The notes: a model not told the origin generated them from the letters alone. A DNA stretch of 58,195 bases from Streptomyces nanshensis (GCF_001751255.1 NZ_LJGW01000257.1:1-58195), one strand, 5' to 3'; counted from the first letter of the stretch, positions 7,804-26,639 are shown. A program made the numbers and translations.

Positions 7804-8685
7804 GTGTCTGATCCGAACCTGAACGATGCCGTCGAGCCCGGCGAGGGCGACGACACCGCACGCGACATCGTCGAGGCCGCGGACGACAGCGTGGAGCAGG
7901 AGCAGGCCGACGAGGGCGGCCCCGCCCAGGCGCTCAGCGCCGAGGGCGAGGTGGGCGAGCCGGCCGAGGAGGCCGCGCTCCACGTCGAGACCGACGAGAT
8001 CGCGGAGACCGCCGAGGACGCCGCCGCACAGCAGCTCGAAGAGCCGGAGCCCGAGGCCGAGGACCCGGTGGCCGCGCTCCGCGACGAACTGCGCCTGCTC
8101 CCCGGCGAGTGGTATGTGATCCACACCTACGCGGGCTATGAGAACCGCGTGAAGACCAACCTCGAGCAGCGCGCCGTCTCGCTCAACGTCGAGGACTTCA
8201 TCTTCCAGGCCGAGGTGCCCCAGGAAGAGGTCGTCCAGATCAAGAACGGCGACCGCCGCACCGTCCGGCAGAACAAGCTCCCGGGCTACGTGCTCGTGCG
8301 CATGGATCTGACGAACGAGTCCTGGGGCGTCGTCCGCAACACCCCTGGCGTCACCGGCTTCGTGGGCAACGCCTACGACCCGTACCCGCTGACGCTCGAC
8401 GAGATCGTCAAGATGCTCGCCCCGGAGGCCGAGGAGAAGGCCGCCAAGGCCGCGGCCGCCGAGGAGGAGGGCAAGCCCGCGGGCGGTCCCGGACGCAAGG
8501 TCGAGGTCCAGGTGCTGGACTTCGAGGTCGGCGACTCGGTCACCGTCACCGACGGCCCGTTCGCCACGCTCCAGGCCACGATCAACGAGATCAACGCCGA
8601 CTCGAAGAAGGTCAAGGGCCTCGTCGAGATCTTCGGCCGCGAGACCCCGGTCGAGCTCAGTTTCGACCAGATCCAGAAGAACTGA
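7804..8685 (+). CDS. nusG: Transcription termination/antitermination factor NusG
   Basis: NusG binds RNA polymerase across the clamp and links it to Rho or to the ribosome through S10. The 293-residue protein is longer than the E. coli form because residues 1 to about 95 are an acidic Glu/Asp/Ala extension. The NGN domain begins at [19 protein letters not shown], and the KOW domain occupies the end ([19 protein letters not shown] onwards). The extension is usual in actinobacteria and probably disordered. It starts at GTG with AGGAAG upstream. Confidence 0.96.
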   Translation: MSDPNLNDAVEPGEGDDTARDIVEAADDSVEQEQADEGGPAQALSAEGEVGEPAEEAALHVETDEIAETAEDAAAQQLEEPEPEAEDPVAALRDELRLLPGEWYVIHTYAGYENRVKTNLEQRAVSLNVEDFIFQAEVPQEEVVQIKNGDRRTVRQNKLPGYVLVRMDLTNESWGVVRNTPGVTGFVGNAYDPYPLTLDEIVKMLAPEAEEKAAKAAAAEEEGKPAGGPGRKVEVQVLDFEVGDSVTVTDGPFATLQATINEINADSKKVKGLVEIFGRETPVELSFDQIQKN

Positions 8686-8705
8686 GCCTTCCCGGCGCTT
8701 CGTTG

Positions 8706-8735
8706 GGCGGCCCGGCGCACCTCGCGCGGGCCGCC
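8706..8735 (+). terminator. Hairpin between nusG and rplK
   Basis: A 9-bp perfect stem, GGCGGCCCG (8706-8714) with 8727-8735, has a 12-base loop and sits 20 bp after the nusG stop. It is a likely terminator or attenuator, so rplK-rplA probably also has its own promoter in 8736-8847. Confidence 0.65.
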
Positions 8736-8847
8736 TGAGCAGCCGGTTTCAGCGCGCACCGCGGTACGGGCTATCGTGGTGCGGTATGCCTTCATCCGCT
8801 CGACGGGTGGAGGACGAATCACCTCTCACTAAGGACCCGGAGAGAGC

Positions 8848-9282
8848 ATGCCTCCCAAGAAGAAGAAGGTCGCGGGGCTGATCAAGCTCCAGATCCAGGC
8901 GGGCGCGGCCAACCCCGCACCGCCGGTCGGCCCGGCGCTCGGTCAACACGGCGTCAACATCATGGAGTTCTGCAAGGCCTACAACGCGGCGACCGAGTCG
9001 CAGCGCGGCTGGGTCATCCCCGTGGAGATCACGGTCTACGAGGACCGCTCCTTCACCTTCATCACCAAGACGCCGCCGGCGTCGAAGATGATCCTGAAGG
9101 CCGCGGGCGTCGAGAAGGGCTCCGGCACCCCGCACACCACCAAGGTCGCGAAGATCACACGTGACCAGGTGCGCGAGATCGCCACCACGAAGATGCCCGA
9201 CCTGAACGCCAACGACCTGGACCAGGCCGAGAAGATCATCGCGGGCACGGCCCGTTCGATGGGTGTCACCGTCGAGGGCTGA
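8848..9282 (+). CDS. rplK: 50S ribosomal protein L11
   Basis: L11 forms the GTPase-associated centre with 23S rRNA helices 43-44 and is the target region of thiopeptide antibiotics. The 144-residue protein has the N-terminal proline-rich [20 protein letters not shown] and the C-terminal RNA-binding domain ending in SMGVTVEG. It starts at ATG with GGAGAG upstream and pairs with rplA 94 bp downstream. Confidence 0.97.
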   Translation: MPPKKKKVAGLIKLQIQAGAANPAPPVGPALGQHGVNIMEFCKAYNAATESQRGWVIPVEITVYEDRSFTFITKTPPASKMILKAAGVEKGSGTPHTTKVAKITRDQVREIATTKMPDLNANDLDQAEKIIAGTARSMGVTVEG

Positions 9283-9376
9283 CCGCCCCGCCGTGGAAGG
9301 GCCCGCGCAGGCCCGTACCACGACTCCGTAACCGCCGTGCGGCCGCAGCCGTACGACGACACTGTCAGGAGCAGAA

Positions 9377-10099
9377 GTGAAGCGCAGCAAGTACTTCCGC
9401 GAGGCGGAGGCCAAGATCGACCGGGAGCGTCTCTACGCCCCGCTTGAGGCCGTGCGTCTCGCCAAGGACACCTCCACCAAGAAGTTCGACGCGACCGTCG
9501 AGGTCGCCCTGCGCCTGGGCGTCGACCCGCGCAAGGCCGACCAGATGGTCCGCGGCACCGTCAACCTGCCGCACGGCACCGGCAAGACCGCCCGGGTCCT
9601 GGTCTTCGCGACCGGTGACCGTGCAGCAGCCGCGGAGGCCGCAGGCGCCGACATCGTCGGCGGCGACGAGCTGATCGAGGAGGTCGCCGGCGGCCGTCTG
9701 GACTTCGACGCCGTCGTCGCCACCCCGGACCTGATGGGCAAGGTCGGCCGCCTCGGCCGCGTGCTCGGTCCGCGTGGCCTGATGCCGAACCCGAAGACGG
9801 GCACCGTCACGCCGGACGTGACCAAGGCCGTCAACGACATCAAGGGCGGCAAGATCGAGTTCCGCGTCGACAAGCACGCCAACCTCCACTTCATCATCGG
9901 CAAGACGTCCTTCGACGACACCCAGCTCGTCGAGAACTACGCCGCGGCCATCGAGGAGGTCCAGCGGCTCAAGCCGTCGGCCGCCAAGGGCCGTTACGTG
10001 AAGAAGACGTCCATCACCACCACGATGGGCCCCGGCATCCCCGTCGACCCGAACCGCACCCGCAACCTCCTCACCGAGGAGGACCCCGCAGCGGTCTGA
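9377..10099 (+). CDS. rplA: 50S ribosomal protein L1
   Basis: L1 builds the mobile stalk that releases deacylated tRNA from the E site and usually represses its own L11-L1 mRNA. The 240-residue protein shows the signature [21 protein letters not shown] and normal length. It starts at GTG with AGGAGCAG upstream. A strong terminator 36 bp after the stop ends the unit. Confidence 0.97.
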   Translation: MKRSKYFREAEAKIDRERLYAPLEAVRLAKDTSTKKFDATVEVALRLGVDPRKADQMVRGTVNLPHGTGKTARVLVFATGDRAAAAEAAGADIVGGDELIEEVAGGRLDFDAVVATPDLMGKVGRLGRVLGPRGLMPNPKTGTVTPDVTKAVNDIKGGKIEFRVDKHANLHFIIGKTSFDDTQLVENYAAAIEEVQRLKPSAAKGRYVKKTSITTTMGPGIPVDPNRTRNLLTEEDPAAV

Positions 10100-10135
10100 G
10101 CCCCGGCTCGAGCCCGCGCGGACGCGACGCGACAC

Positions 10136-10168
10136 AGGGCCCCGTCCTCACCGAGGGCGGGGCCCTTT
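10136..10168 (+). terminator. Terminator after rplA
   Basis: AGGGCCCCG (10136-10144) pairs with CGGGGCCCT (10158-10166). An inner CCTC/GAGG stem extends it, and TTT follows. It ends the rplK-rplA transcript. Confidence 0.88.
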
Positions 10169-10249
10169 CGTGCGTTACGCGGCGGGGCGGACTCCGGGAT
10201 AAGGTCCTCCCCGTAGTGCTCAACAAGTGGAAAAAGCAGGGGGAATCAG

Positions 10250-11146
10250 ATGCGCCAGGCCCGAATCGCGTTGACGGCGGCGGCAGTTGTGATGGCGGCA
10301 GGTCTCACGGCCTGCGGCGGCAGCTCAGGCGGCAGTGACAAGGGGGGCGACTCCGCGGACAAGGGGGGCCTCTCGCCCGCGCAGTTGGCCATCACCGAGC
10401 TGCAGCAGGCGTCGAAGAGCACGGAGAAGGCGGAGTCCGCGAAGGTCGAGGGCGACCAGACGCAGGGCACGCCGCAGGGTGAGGTCTCCACCAAGACCGA
10501 GGGCTCCCTCGACTGGTCCGGCGGCGGCACCACCGCGGAGATGACCGTCACCCAGCAGGGCTCCGGCGCGAACGGCCTGCCCACGAGCGGCAAGCCGATG
10601 CCCGCGCGTTACACCGAGGACGCCATGTACGTGAACCTCGGCGACCAGTTCGCGTCCACGGCGGGCAAGGGCAAGCACTGGATGAAGTACGACTACGACA
10701 AGCTGGCCGAGCAGGCCGGTCCGTCGGGCGCGCTCATCAAGGACCAGATGCAGAACAACAACCCGGCCCGCTCGGTCGATCTGCTGCTGGCCAGCGGCAA
10801 GGTGAAGAAGGTCGGCTCCGAGACCGTCAAGGGCAAGAAGACCGACCACTACAGCGGCACCATCGAGGTGGCCGAACTGGCCCGCATGCAGTCGAAGAAG
10901 CTCAGCGACAAGGAGCTTGAGCAGCTCTCCGACCAGCTCAAGCAGCAGGGCTTCAAGACCGAGAAGGTCGACGTCTGGATCGACGGCGAGCACCTGCTGG
11001 TGAAGAAGCAGGAGCGCGCCAAGGGCACGAACGGCGCCCTGGATTCCACGGTCTTCTACTCGGACTACGGCACCGACGTCTCGGTCGAGGCGCCCGCCGG
11101 GTCCGACACGGTGGCCTTCGAGGACGCGCTGCCCGGCCGTAGCTGA
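10250..11146 (+). CDS. Secreted lipoprotein, possibly LppX/LprAFG-like
   Basis: The 298-residue exported protein has a lipoprotein signal: charged MRQAR, a hydrophobic Ala/Val core, then lipobox LTAC with Cys22 as the lipidated residue. A Gly/Ser/Asp linker follows. The body (residues about 45-290) is rich in Lys, Thr and Asp and resembles the lipid-carrier LolA/LppX type of fold, with phrases such as YTEDAMYVNLG and KTDHYSGTIEV. That fold assignment is inference. It starts at ATG with AGGGGGAAT upstream. It stands alone between two terminators, the usual place for a lipoprotein gene between rplA and rplJ in streptomycetes. Confidence 0.78.
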   Translation: MRQARIALTAAAVVMAAGLTACGGSSGGSDKGGDSADKGGLSPAQLAITELQQASKSTEKAESAKVEGDQTQGTPQGEVSTKTEGSLDWSGGGTTAEMTVTQQGSGANGLPTSGKPMPARYTEDAMYVNLGDQFASTAGKGKHWMKYDYDKLAEQAGPSGALIKDQMQNNNPARSVDLLLASGKVKKVGSETVKGKKTDHYSGTIEVAELARMQSKKLSDKELEQLSDQLKQQGFKTEKVDVWIDGEHLLVKKQERAKGTNGALDSTVFYSDYGTDVSVEAPAGSDTVAFEDALPGRS

Positions 11147-11194
11147 CGGTCGGCGGAAGCCGATCGCCGCCGACGGCGGCCGGACCGCTCACGA

Positions 11195-11230
11195 GCCCCC
11201 TCCGGCACCGGATTTGGTGCAGGAGGGGGC
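11195..11230 (+). terminator. Terminator after the lipoprotein gene, overlapping the rplJ promoter
   Basis: GCCCCCTCC (11195-11203) pairs perfectly with 11222-11230, and an inner GCACC/GGTGC stem surrounds a GGATTT loop. The right arm contains the candidate -35 element of the rplJ promoter. Confidence 0.8.
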
Positions 11231-11243
11231 GTTCGCGTAATCT
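11214..11243 (+). promoter_or_regulatory. Candidate rplJ promoter
   Basis: TTGGTG (11214-11219) and TAATCT (11238-11243) are 18 bp apart. A transcript from here would have a leader of about 215 nt before rplJ, as expected for an L10-regulated operon. The -35 match lies inside the preceding terminator. Confidence 0.5.
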
Positions 11244-11249
11244 CTTACA

Positions 11250-11463
11250 AAGCCAAAGACCGCTGGTCGTCGTCGTGCTCATCCAAGAGGCACGGCGGCC
11301 GAAGGATCCGCTAGCCGCGGACGACCCGCGCAGGTGATGAGGAACGCTCCCGGGGCACGCTTGTGCCGTCCCGGTCGAGCCACGCCCCATGCCCTGCGCA
11401 GGGGCGTTTCGTCGTTCCAGCCCCTTCCGAGCGGTCTCATCACCCGGAAGGAGGCCGAGGCTC
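11250..11463 (+). promoter_or_regulatory. L10-type autoregulatory leader of rplJL
   Basis: This gene-free stretch should fold into the leader that L10-(L12)4 binds to repress translation of its own mRNA. The CCAAAGACCGCTGGTCG start and a long imperfect helix are visible. Near the end, ACGCCCC (11382-11388) pairs with GGGGCGT (11401-11407) followed by TTT, an attenuator-like hairpin. The ribosome binding site GGAAGGAGG follows at the end of the leader. Assignment rests on position and the partial structure. Confidence 0.65.
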
Positions 11464-12003
11464 ATGGCGAGGGACCAGGTCGCGCCCGACAAGATCGCCG
11501 CCGTTGAGGAGATCACGAACAAGTTCCGTGACTCCAACGCCGCAGTGGTCACCGCGTACACGGGGCTTTCGGTTGCCCAGCTCAAGCAGCTGCGCCGCTC
11601 GCTCGGTGAGGACGCGCAGTACCGCGTGGTGAAGAACACACTGACCAAGATCGCGGCCAACGAGGCCGGGATCAGCGAGCTCGACGAGTTCTTCACGGGC
11701 TCGTCGGCCGTCGCCTTCGTCACCGGTGACCCGGTCGCGGCGGCGAAGGGTCTGCGTGACTTCGCCAAGGAGAACCCCGCTCTCGAAGTCAAGGGCGGCA
11801 TCGTCGACGGCGCGCTGTACAGCGCCGCCGACCTCAACAAGCTCGCGGCGCTCGAATCCCGCGAGGTGCTGCTCGCCAAGCTGGCCGGCGGCATGAAGGC
11901 GTCCATGGCGAAGGCCGCGGCGACCTTCCAGGCCCCGCTGACGAAGTTCGCCCGTACCGCGGACGCGCTGCGCAGCAAGGTCGAGCAGGGCGGTGCCGAG
12001 TAA
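11464..12003 (+). CDS. rplJ: 50S ribosomal protein L10
   Basis: L10 anchors the L12 dimers of the ribosomal stalk. The protein has 179 residues from ATG 11464, preceded by GGAAGGAGG. The globular N-terminal domain ([29 protein letters not shown]) binds 23S rRNA. The C-terminal helix after about residue 135 ([20 protein letters not shown]) carries L12. It lies 108 bp before rplL in the same operon. Confidence 0.96.
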   Translation: MARDQVAPDKIAAVEEITNKFRDSNAAVVTAYTGLSVAQLKQLRRSLGEDAQYRVVKNTLTKIAANEAGISELDEFFTGSSAVAFVTGDPVAAAKGLRDFAKENPALEVKGGIVDGALYSAADLNKLAALESREVLLAKLAGGMKASMAKAAATFQAPLTKFARTADALRSKVEQGGAE

Positions 12004-12111
12004 TTCGGCTCCCGTCGAGGCCGGGCAGGCGCACCCGCCCGGTCGCAGCGGGCCGTAAGCCCGTCGATACGTACACACGGCACCAGCCGGACTAGTGGAA
12101 GGACCGCCACC

Positions 12112-12501
12112 ATGGCGAAGCTCAGCCAGGACGAGCTGCTCGAGCAGTTCAGTGACATGACCCTCATCGAGCTCTCCGAGTTCGTGAAGGCCTTCGAGGA
12201 GAAGTTCGACGTCGAGGCCGCCGCCCCGGCCGCCGTCGCCGTCGCCGCGCCCGGCCAGGGTGGCGGCGCCGCCGAGGAGGCCGAGGAGCAGGACGAGTTC
12301 GACGTCGTCCTCACCGGCGCCGGCGACAAGAAGATCCAGGTCATCAAGGTCGTGCGCGAGCTGACCTCCCTGGGTCTGAAGGAGGCCAAGGAGCTCGTGG
12401 ACAGCACCCCGAAGCCGGTCCTCGAGAAGGTCGCCAAGGACGCCGCGGACAAGGCCAAGGAGTCCCTCGAGGGCGCCGGCGCCTCCGTCGAGGTCAAGTG
12501 A
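12112..12501 (+). CDS. rplL: 50S ribosomal protein L7/L12
   Basis: L12 recruits and stimulates translational GTPases. The 129-residue protein has the N-terminal dimer domain ([21 protein letters not shown]), an Ala/Val/Gly hinge near residues 45-60, and the C-terminal factor-binding domain [20 protein letters not shown] with [15 protein letters not shown]. It starts at ATG with GGAAGGACC upstream. A hairpin 31 bp after the stop separates it from rpoBC. Confidence 0.97.
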   Translation: MAKLSQDELLEQFSDMTLIELSEFVKAFEEKFDVEAAAPAAVAVAAPGQGGGAAEEAEEQDEFDVVLTGAGDKKIQVIKVVRELTSLGLKEAKELVDSTPKPVLEKVAKDAADKAKESLEGAGASVEVK

Positions 12502-12531
12502 TCAACGGGGTCCCAGGACCCCTCCAGCCAG

Positions 12532-12561
12532 GGGCGATCACCCAGCCGGGTGGTCGCCCTT
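12532..12561 (+). terminator. Terminator/attenuator between rplL and rpoB
   Basis: A 12-bp stem (12532-12543 with 12548-12559, one T-G pair) closes a four-base AGCC loop and is followed by TT. It probably sets the high ratio of L12 to RNA polymerase by partial termination. Confidence 0.82.
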
Positions 12562-12632
12562 CGGCGTCCCAGGAGTGCTCACGGGCGGCCTCGTGACGGG
12601 TGGGTATGGTGATCTACGCTGCCGTGGGGCCC

Positions 12633-12661
12633 TTGACGTACGGCAGTTGGCGCGCGATTCT
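12633..12661 (+). promoter_or_regulatory. Candidate rpoB promoter
   Basis: TTGACG (12633-12638) and GATTCT (12656-12661) are separated by exactly 17 bp, fitting the vegetative sigma factor. The implied leader is over 300 nt; it contains an AGGGGGACCCCTCC palindrome near 12792 but no convincing ORF. The rest of 12502-12997 holds no gene. Confidence 0.55.
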
Positions 12662-12997
12662 CTGGACGCGCCGTTCGCATCGATCCGGGTTCCGAGGCAT
12701 GGATCGAGCGTGAAGCGGGAAGTGTTGCGGCAAGCACGTTCCGTCCCGACGTACGAGGCCGTCGGAACGGGTCGCGGCGGAGATGAACAACTAGGGGGAC
12801 CCCTCCCGGAGGAGAGATTGCCACCGGCTGGAGGCGGAGACCGGGACCGAGGCCCGGTCCCGGAAACCTGCTCTGGACATCAGTGGGCCTTGTGGCTACA
12901 CTGACCCTTTGCGCTGCCTGTTAGCTGCTCCCGGTCCGTCACCCAGGGGCCCACCGGTATGCGCGCAGAGAGTCCGAGCCCTCGGAAGGACCCCCTC

Positions 12998-16483
<3,486 letters not shown>

Positions 16484-16610
16484 CGGGTCTGGCCGGGACG
16501 CGTTCGCCAGGCGTTCCGGTCTCCCCCATCGGCCCTGGGGGCCTGGAGGCAACCCCTCCAAACCCCGCTCAGACCATTCATCGACACAACCCTGAGAGGG
16601 ATTGACGAGA

Positions 16611-20510
<3,900 letters not shown>

Positions 20511-20531
20511 TCCGAGGTCATAGCTCTGCTA

Positions 20532-20569
20532 CAGAGGGCGGCCGTCCCTACCGGGGCGGTCGCCCTCTG
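20532..20569 (+). terminator. Terminator after rpoC
   Basis: A 17-bp stem with two G-T pairs (20532-20548 with 20553-20569) closes a four-base TACC loop. It ends the rpoBC transcript. Confidence 0.9.
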
Positions 20570-20598
20570 GGCATGATGAGGCGGAGGGGGTGGTGCGG

Positions 20599-21126
20599 AT
20601 GCTCGCAGGAAATGCAGACCGGGACCGGGCGGGAGACGTACTCAAGGCTGCCTATGCGGAGGGCCGGCTGACCAAGGACGAGTACGACTACCGCTCCGGA
20701 CGTGCTCTCGGAGCGCGTACGGTCGAGGAGTTGCAGCAGTTGACGAGCGATGTGCCCAACGGGCCCAGCGCCGTGCCGCCGACCTTCCAACGCCCCGCCG
20801 CGCAGGGCCAGTTGGTGCCCTTCCAGCCGCAGCCGCTCGCTCCGTACGCACTGCCGAGGCAGCGCAACAGCAACGCGATGGCCGCGCTCGTCTGCGGCAT
20901 CGCGGCTCCGATCGTCTCCTCGGTCGCCGTGCCGCTCGTCATCGAACTCCATGCCCCGTATCTCTTCTGGCTCGGGTCGGCGCCCGCGGTCGTCCTCGGG
21001 CACAAGGCCCGCCAGGAGATGCGGCGTACGGGAGAGCGGGGAGAGGGAACGGCACTCGCCGGTCTGCTCCTGGGATGGGTCTGTCTGATGCTCACCGGGC
21101 TGGCCGCCCTGGTCGTCTCGGTCTAA
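20599..21126 (+). CDS. DUF1707/DUF4190 small membrane protein
   Basis: The protein has 175 residues from ATG 20599; GTG codons at 20590 and 20593 are possible, and GGAGG lies at 20583. The N-terminal DUF1707 domain is recognisable: [20 protein letters not shown] followed by [21 protein letters not shown] Pro/Gln linker leads to a DUF4190-like part with two hydrophobic segments ([21 protein letters not shown] and [22 protein letters not shown]) flanking [15 protein letters not shown]. It is probably a membrane protein with its N-terminus in the cytoplasm, of unknown function. Such genes are common and often multiple in actinobacteria. It sits alone between the rpoBC terminator and the str promoter. 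Confidence 0.8.
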   Translation: MLAGNADRDRAGDVLKAAYAEGRLTKDEYDYRSGRALGARTVEELQQLTSDVPNGPSAVPPTFQRPAAQGQLVPFQPQPLAPYALPRQRNSNAMAALVCGIAAPIVSSVAVPLVIELHAPYLFWLGSAPAVVLGHKARQEMRRTGERGEGTALAGLLLGWVCLMLTGLAALVVSV

Positions 21127-21200
21127 CGCGGTCGGAAGGGCGTATCGAGAGGCCGCTGACCTGGGGCTGCTGTGGCCCGTGGGCAGCGTGGAGGCTTGTT

Positions 21201-21229
21201 TTGACCGGGGACGACGCGATAGGTACGCT
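21201..21229 (+). promoter_or_regulatory. str operon promoter (rpsL)
   Basis: TTGACC (21201-21206) and TACGCT (21224-21229) are exactly 17 bp apart, an excellent vegetative promoter for Streptomyces. Transcription would begin near 21236 and give a leader of about 205 nt. Confidence 0.75.
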
Positions 21230-21364
21230 CTGACCTTGTGCCTGGGGTGCCCCCTGCGCTCTCGTAAGCGGATCAGACGCTCGGGAAGTGCGGACGGAGG
21301 CCCCGGATCTGCATGCTTCTCACCTCGAGGGGCCTTTCGCCTTCGCGCGGATCTCTGCAGCTTT

Positions 21365-21390
21365 CGACACACCCGACCTCGTGGGTCGGG
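21365..21390 (+). promoter_or_regulatory. Conserved hairpin in the rpsL leader
   Basis: CCCGACC (21372-21378) pairs with GGTCGGG (21384-21390) around TCGTG, preceded by CGACACA. Twenty-three of 25 bases match the element in the rpsJ leader at 29812-29836. It lies 52 nt before the rpsL start and has no run of T after it, so it looks like a leader RNA element rather than a terminator. Confidence 0.6.
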
Positions 21391-21442
21391 AGCGTGGCCC
21401 AGGTTAGCTTTACCGAGACGGCACACAGAAACCGGAGAAACG

Positions 21443-21814
21443 GTGCCTACGATCCAGCAGCTGGTCCGGAAGGGCCGGCAGGACAAGGTCGAGAAGAACA
21501 AGACGCCGGCACTCGAGGGTTCCCCTCAGCGTCGCGGCGTCTGCACGCGTGTTTTCACCACCACCCCGAAGAAGCCGAACTCGGCCCTGCGTAAGGTCGC
21601 GCGTGTGCGTCTGACCAGCGGGATCGAGGTCACCGCCTACATTCCGGGTGAGGGCCACAACCTCCAGGAGCACTCCATCGTGCTCGTGCGCGGCGGCCGT
21701 GTGAAGGACCTGCCGGGTGTTCGCTACAAGATCATCCGCGGCTCCCTCGACACGCAGGGCGTCAAGAACCGCAAGCAGGCTCGCAGCCGCTACGGCGCCA
21801 AGAAGGAGAAGTAA
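21443..21814 (+). CDS. rpsL: 30S ribosomal protein S12
   Basis: S12 sits at the decoding centre and controls accuracy. The protein has 123 residues from GTG with GGAG upstream. It keeps [19 protein letters not shown] with Lys43 and KDLPGVRY with Lys88, the residues whose mutation gives streptomycin resistance, so this allele reads as wild type and sensitive. It is the first gene of the str operon and lies immediately before rpsG. Confidence 0.98.
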   Translation: MPTIQQLVRKGRQDKVEKNKTPALEGSPQRRGVCTRVFTTTPKKPNSALRKVARVRLTSGIEVTAYIPGEGHNLQEHSIVLVRGGRVKDLPGVRYKIIRGSLDTQGVKNRKQARSRYGAKKEK

Positions 21815-21816
21815 GC

Positions 21817-22287
21817 ATGCCTCGTAAGGGCCCCGCCCCGAAGCGCCCGGTCATCATCGACCCGGTCTACGGTTCTCCTCTGGTGACCTCCCTCATCAAC
21901 AAGGTGCTGCTGAACGGCAAGCGCTCCACCGCGGAGCGCATCGTCTACGGCGCCATGGAGGGTCTGCGGGAGAAGACCGGCAACGACCCGGTCATCACCC
22001 TCAAGCGCGCGCTGGAGAACGTCAAGCCGACCCTCGAGGTCCGCTCGCGGCGCGTCGGTGGCGCCACCTACCAGGTTCCGGTCGAGGTCCGCCCCGGCCG
22101 TTCCTCCACGCTCGCGCTGCGCTGGATCGTGGGGTACTCCCGCGCCCGCCGCGAGAAGACCATGACCGAGCGTCTGCTGAACGAGCTGCTCGACGCCTCC
22201 AACGGGCTCGGCGCCGCCGTGAAGAAGCGCGAGGACACCCACAAGATGGCCGAGTCCAACAAGGCCTTCGCGCACTACCGCTGGTAG
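21817..22287 (+). CDS. rpsG: 30S ribosomal protein S7
   Basis: S7 nucleates assembly of the 30S head and lines the E-site exit. The 156-residue protein begins [20 protein letters not shown] and contains [20 protein letters not shown] and the C-terminal [15 protein letters not shown]. The start codon follows the rpsL stop by two bases with GGAG inside the rpsL end, indicating translational coupling. Confidence 0.98.
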   Translation: MPRKGPAPKRPVIIDPVYGSPLVTSLINKVLLNGKRSTAERIVYGAMEGLREKTGNDPVITLKRALENVKPTLEVRSRRVGGATYQVPVEVRPGRSSTLALRWIVGYSRARREKTMTERLLNELLDASNGLGAAVKKREDTHKMAESNKAFAHYRW

Positions 22288-22326
22288 TCGCAGACCCCAT
22301 CGAGACCGAGAGAAGACTGAAGCCTT

Positions 22327-24450
<2,124 letters not shown>

Positions 24451-24621
24451 CACCGCGTTGCTCACCCATTAGGCTGGAGCAAAGGCATTCGGGGCACTTC
24501 GGTGCAGACCGTACGGATCTGATCCGGCGTTCTGTGCCGAAGTCCCCGCCGCCAGCCCCCAAGCGAACTGGTCAAGGGCATCCCCCTCGGGGTCCTGACC
24601 GGTTCTATCGACCATCTGAAC

Positions 24622-24642
24622 CCCTCCGCAGAATGTGGAGGG
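24622..24642 (+). promoter_or_regulatory. Hairpin in the tuf leader
   Basis: CCCTCCGC (24622-24629) pairs with GTGGAGGG (24635-24642), with one mismatch-like C-A/G-T position, 19 nt before the tuf ribosome binding site. The 222-bp fusA-tuf gap also holds a CCCC-CTC-GGGG hairpin near 24590. It may carry a separate tuf promoter, as is known for some streptomycetes, but I cannot place one firmly. Confidence 0.35.
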
Positions 24643-24672
24643 TGTACAGCACCAGTCCACAGGAGGACCCCA

Positions 24673-25866
24673 GTGGCGAAGGCGAAGTTCGAGCGGACTA
24701 AGCCGCACGTCAACATCGGCACCATCGGTCACATCGACCACGGTAAGACGACTCTTACCGCGGCGATCACCAAGGTGCTGCACGACAAGTACCCGGAGCT
24801 GAACGAGGCTTCCGCGTTCGAGAACATCGACAAGGCGCCGGAAGAGCGCCAGCGCGGAATCACGATCTCGATCGCGCACGTCGAGTACCAGACGGAGAAC
24901 CGTCACTACGCGCACGTGGACTGCCCGGGTCACGCGGACTACATCAAGAACATGATCACCGGTGCCGCGCAGATGGACGGCGCGATCCTCGTGGTCGCCG
25001 CCACCGACGGCCCGATGCCGCAGACCAAGGAGCACGTCCTCCTGGCCCGCCAGGTCGGCGTTCCGTACATCGTGGTCGCCCTCAACAAGGCGGACATGGT
25101 GGACGACGAGGAGATCATGGAGCTCGTCGAGCTCGAGGTCCGTGAGCTGCTCTCGGAGTACGAGTTCCCGGGCGACGAGGTTCCGGTCGTCAAGGTCTCG
25201 GCGCTCAAGGCCCTTGAGGGCGACGCGGAGTGGGCCGACTCGGTCGCCAAGCTGATGGACGCCGTCGACGACGCGATTCCGAACCCGGAGCGCGACGTCG
25301 AGAAGCCGTTCCTGATGCCGATCGAGGACGTCTTCACCATCACCGGTCGCGGTACGGTCGTCACCGGCCGTATCGAGCGCGGTGTGCTGAAGGTCAACGA
25401 GAACGTCGACATCATCGGCATCAAGGACACCAAGACCTCGACGACCGTCACCGGCATCGAGATGTTCCGCAAGCTCCTCGACGAGGGCCAGGCCGGTGAG
25501 AACGTCGGTCTGCTGCTTCGCGGTATCAAGCGCGAGGACGTCGAGCGCGGCCAGGTCATCATCAAGCCGGGTTCGGTCACTCCGCACACGGAGTTCGAGG
25601 GTCAGGCGTACATCCTGTCGAAGGACGAGGGCGGCCGGCACACCCCGTTCTTCAACAACTACCGCCCGCAGTTCTACTTCCGTACCACCGACGTGACCGG
25701 CGTCGTGACCCTCCCCGAGGGCACCGAGATGGTCATGCCGGGCGACAACACCGAGATGAGCGTCCAGCTCATCCAGCCCGTCGCGATGGAAGAGGGCCTC
25801 AAGTTCGCCATCCGTGAGGGTGGCCGTACCGTGGGCGCCGGCCAGGTCACCAAGATCGTCAAGTGA
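24673..25866 (+). CDS. tuf: Elongation factor Tu
   Basis: EF-Tu delivers aminoacyl-tRNA to the ribosome. It has 397 residues from GTG with AGGAGG six bases upstream. G1 is [14 protein letters not shown]3 is DCPGHADY and G4 is [10 protein letters not shown]. Domains II and III are complete, ending [10 protein letters not shown]. The length and position after fusA mark it as the main tuf1 type. No residue change typical of kirromycin resistance is obvious. Two hairpins follow. Confidence 0.98.
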   Translation: MAKAKFERTKPHVNIGTIGHIDHGKTTLTAAITKVLHDKYPELNEASAFENIDKAPEERQRGITISIAHVEYQTENRHYAHVDCPGHADYIKNMITGAAQMDGAILVVAATDGPMPQTKEHVLLARQVGVPYIVVALNKADMVDDEEIMELVELEVRELLSEYEFPGDEVPVVKVSALKALEGDAEWADSVAKLMDAVDDAIPNPERDVEKPFLMPIEDVFTITGRGTVVTGRIERGVLKVNENVDIIGIKDTKTSTTVTGIEMFRKLLDEGQAGENVGLLLRGIKREDVERGQVIIKPGSVTPHTEFEGQAYILSKDEGGRHTPFFNNYRPQFYFRTTDVTGVVTLPEGTEMVMPGDNTEMSVQLIQPVAMEEGLKFAIREGGRTVGAGQVTKIVK

Positions 25867-25888
25867 CCTTGACGCGTTGAGCGTTGCT

Positions 25889-25941
25889 CCGGCTTCGGCC
25901 GGGGGAGAGGGCCCGTACGACTCCGGTCGTGCGGGCCCTCT
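25889..25941 (+). terminator. Tandem terminator after tuf
   Basis: A small CCGGC-TTCG-GCCGG hairpin (25889-25902) is followed by a 16-bp stem with one T-G pair (25906-25921 with 25926-25941) and a four-base TCCG loop. Together they end the str operon. Confidence 0.88.
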
Positions 25942-26066
25942 GCGCTGTGCGGACGGGCCGGGATCCCGTGCGGAAGACGTCGGAAAGTACGGGTCGCGCG
26001 CGGAATAGTTCAGCGTTCAACGAGGTTGGCAGGGGTGCAAGCACCGTCAACCCCGGAGGGAACGCC

Positions 26067-26624
26067 ATGACCACCGCGACCGACTACGCCAAGCTGACCG
26101 GTGACTACGAGCTCGACCCGACCCACACGCGCATCGGCTTCGTCGCCCGCCACGCGATGGTGACCAAAGTCCGCGGCGCCTTCAACGAGTTCACCGGCAC
26201 CGCCCACATCGACGGTGAGAAGCCCGAGCAGTCCTCGGTGGAACTGGTCATCAAGGCCGAGAGCATCGACACCCGTAATGCCGACCGCGACGGGCATCTG
26301 CGGAGCAACGACTTCCTGAAGATGGACGAATACCCGGAGATCACCTTCCGGTCCACCGGCGTCCGGCAGGACGGGGACGACGCGTTCGAGGTCACCGGCG
26401 ACCTCACGATCAAGGGCGTGACCCGGTCGGTCACCATTCCGCTCTCCTTCGAGGGCCAGGCGACCGACCCCTTCGGCAACAGCCGGATCGGGCTCGAGGG
26501 CAGCACCACGATCAACCGCCAGGATTTCGGCGTGAGTTGGAACGCCCCGCTGGAGACCGGCGGTCTGCTGGTGAGCGACAAGGTGACGCTCGAATTCGAG
26601 ATCTCCGCCGTCAAGAAGAGCTGA
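26067..26624 (+). CDS. YceI family protein
   Basis: This 185-residue protein of the YceI lipocalin-like family binds polyisoprenoid-type lipids in known structures. Typical phrases are YELDPTHTRIGFVARHAMVTK, NADRDGHLRSNDFLKMDEYP, EITFRSTGV and the C-terminal VSDKVTLEFEIS. There is no signal peptide, so unlike E. coli YceI it should be cytoplasmic, as usual in actinobacteria. The ATG is preceded by GGAGGG. It stands alone between the tuf terminator and a perfect terminator of its own. Its physiological role is unknown. Confidence 0.88.
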   Translation: MTTATDYAKLTGDYELDPTHTRIGFVARHAMVTKVRGAFNEFTGTAHIDGEKPEQSSVELVIKAESIDTRNADRDGHLRSNDFLKMDEYPEITFRSTGVRQDGDDAFEVTGDLTIKGVTRSVTIPLSFEGQATDPFGNSRIGLEGSTTINRQDFGVSWNAPLETGGLLVSDKVTLEFEISAVKKS

Positions 26625-26639
26625 CCGCGGGCGAACGGC

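Noticed and set aside
12959..12997. ATG 12959 as the rpoB start
   Set aside because: The TTG at 12998 has GGAAGGA at ideal spacing and gives the exact family length and N-terminus. The upstream extension lacks a ribosome binding site.
21443..21814. Possible streptomycin-resistance allele of rpsL
   Set aside because: Lys43 and Lys88 are both present in their normal contexts, so the gene reads as the sensitive form.
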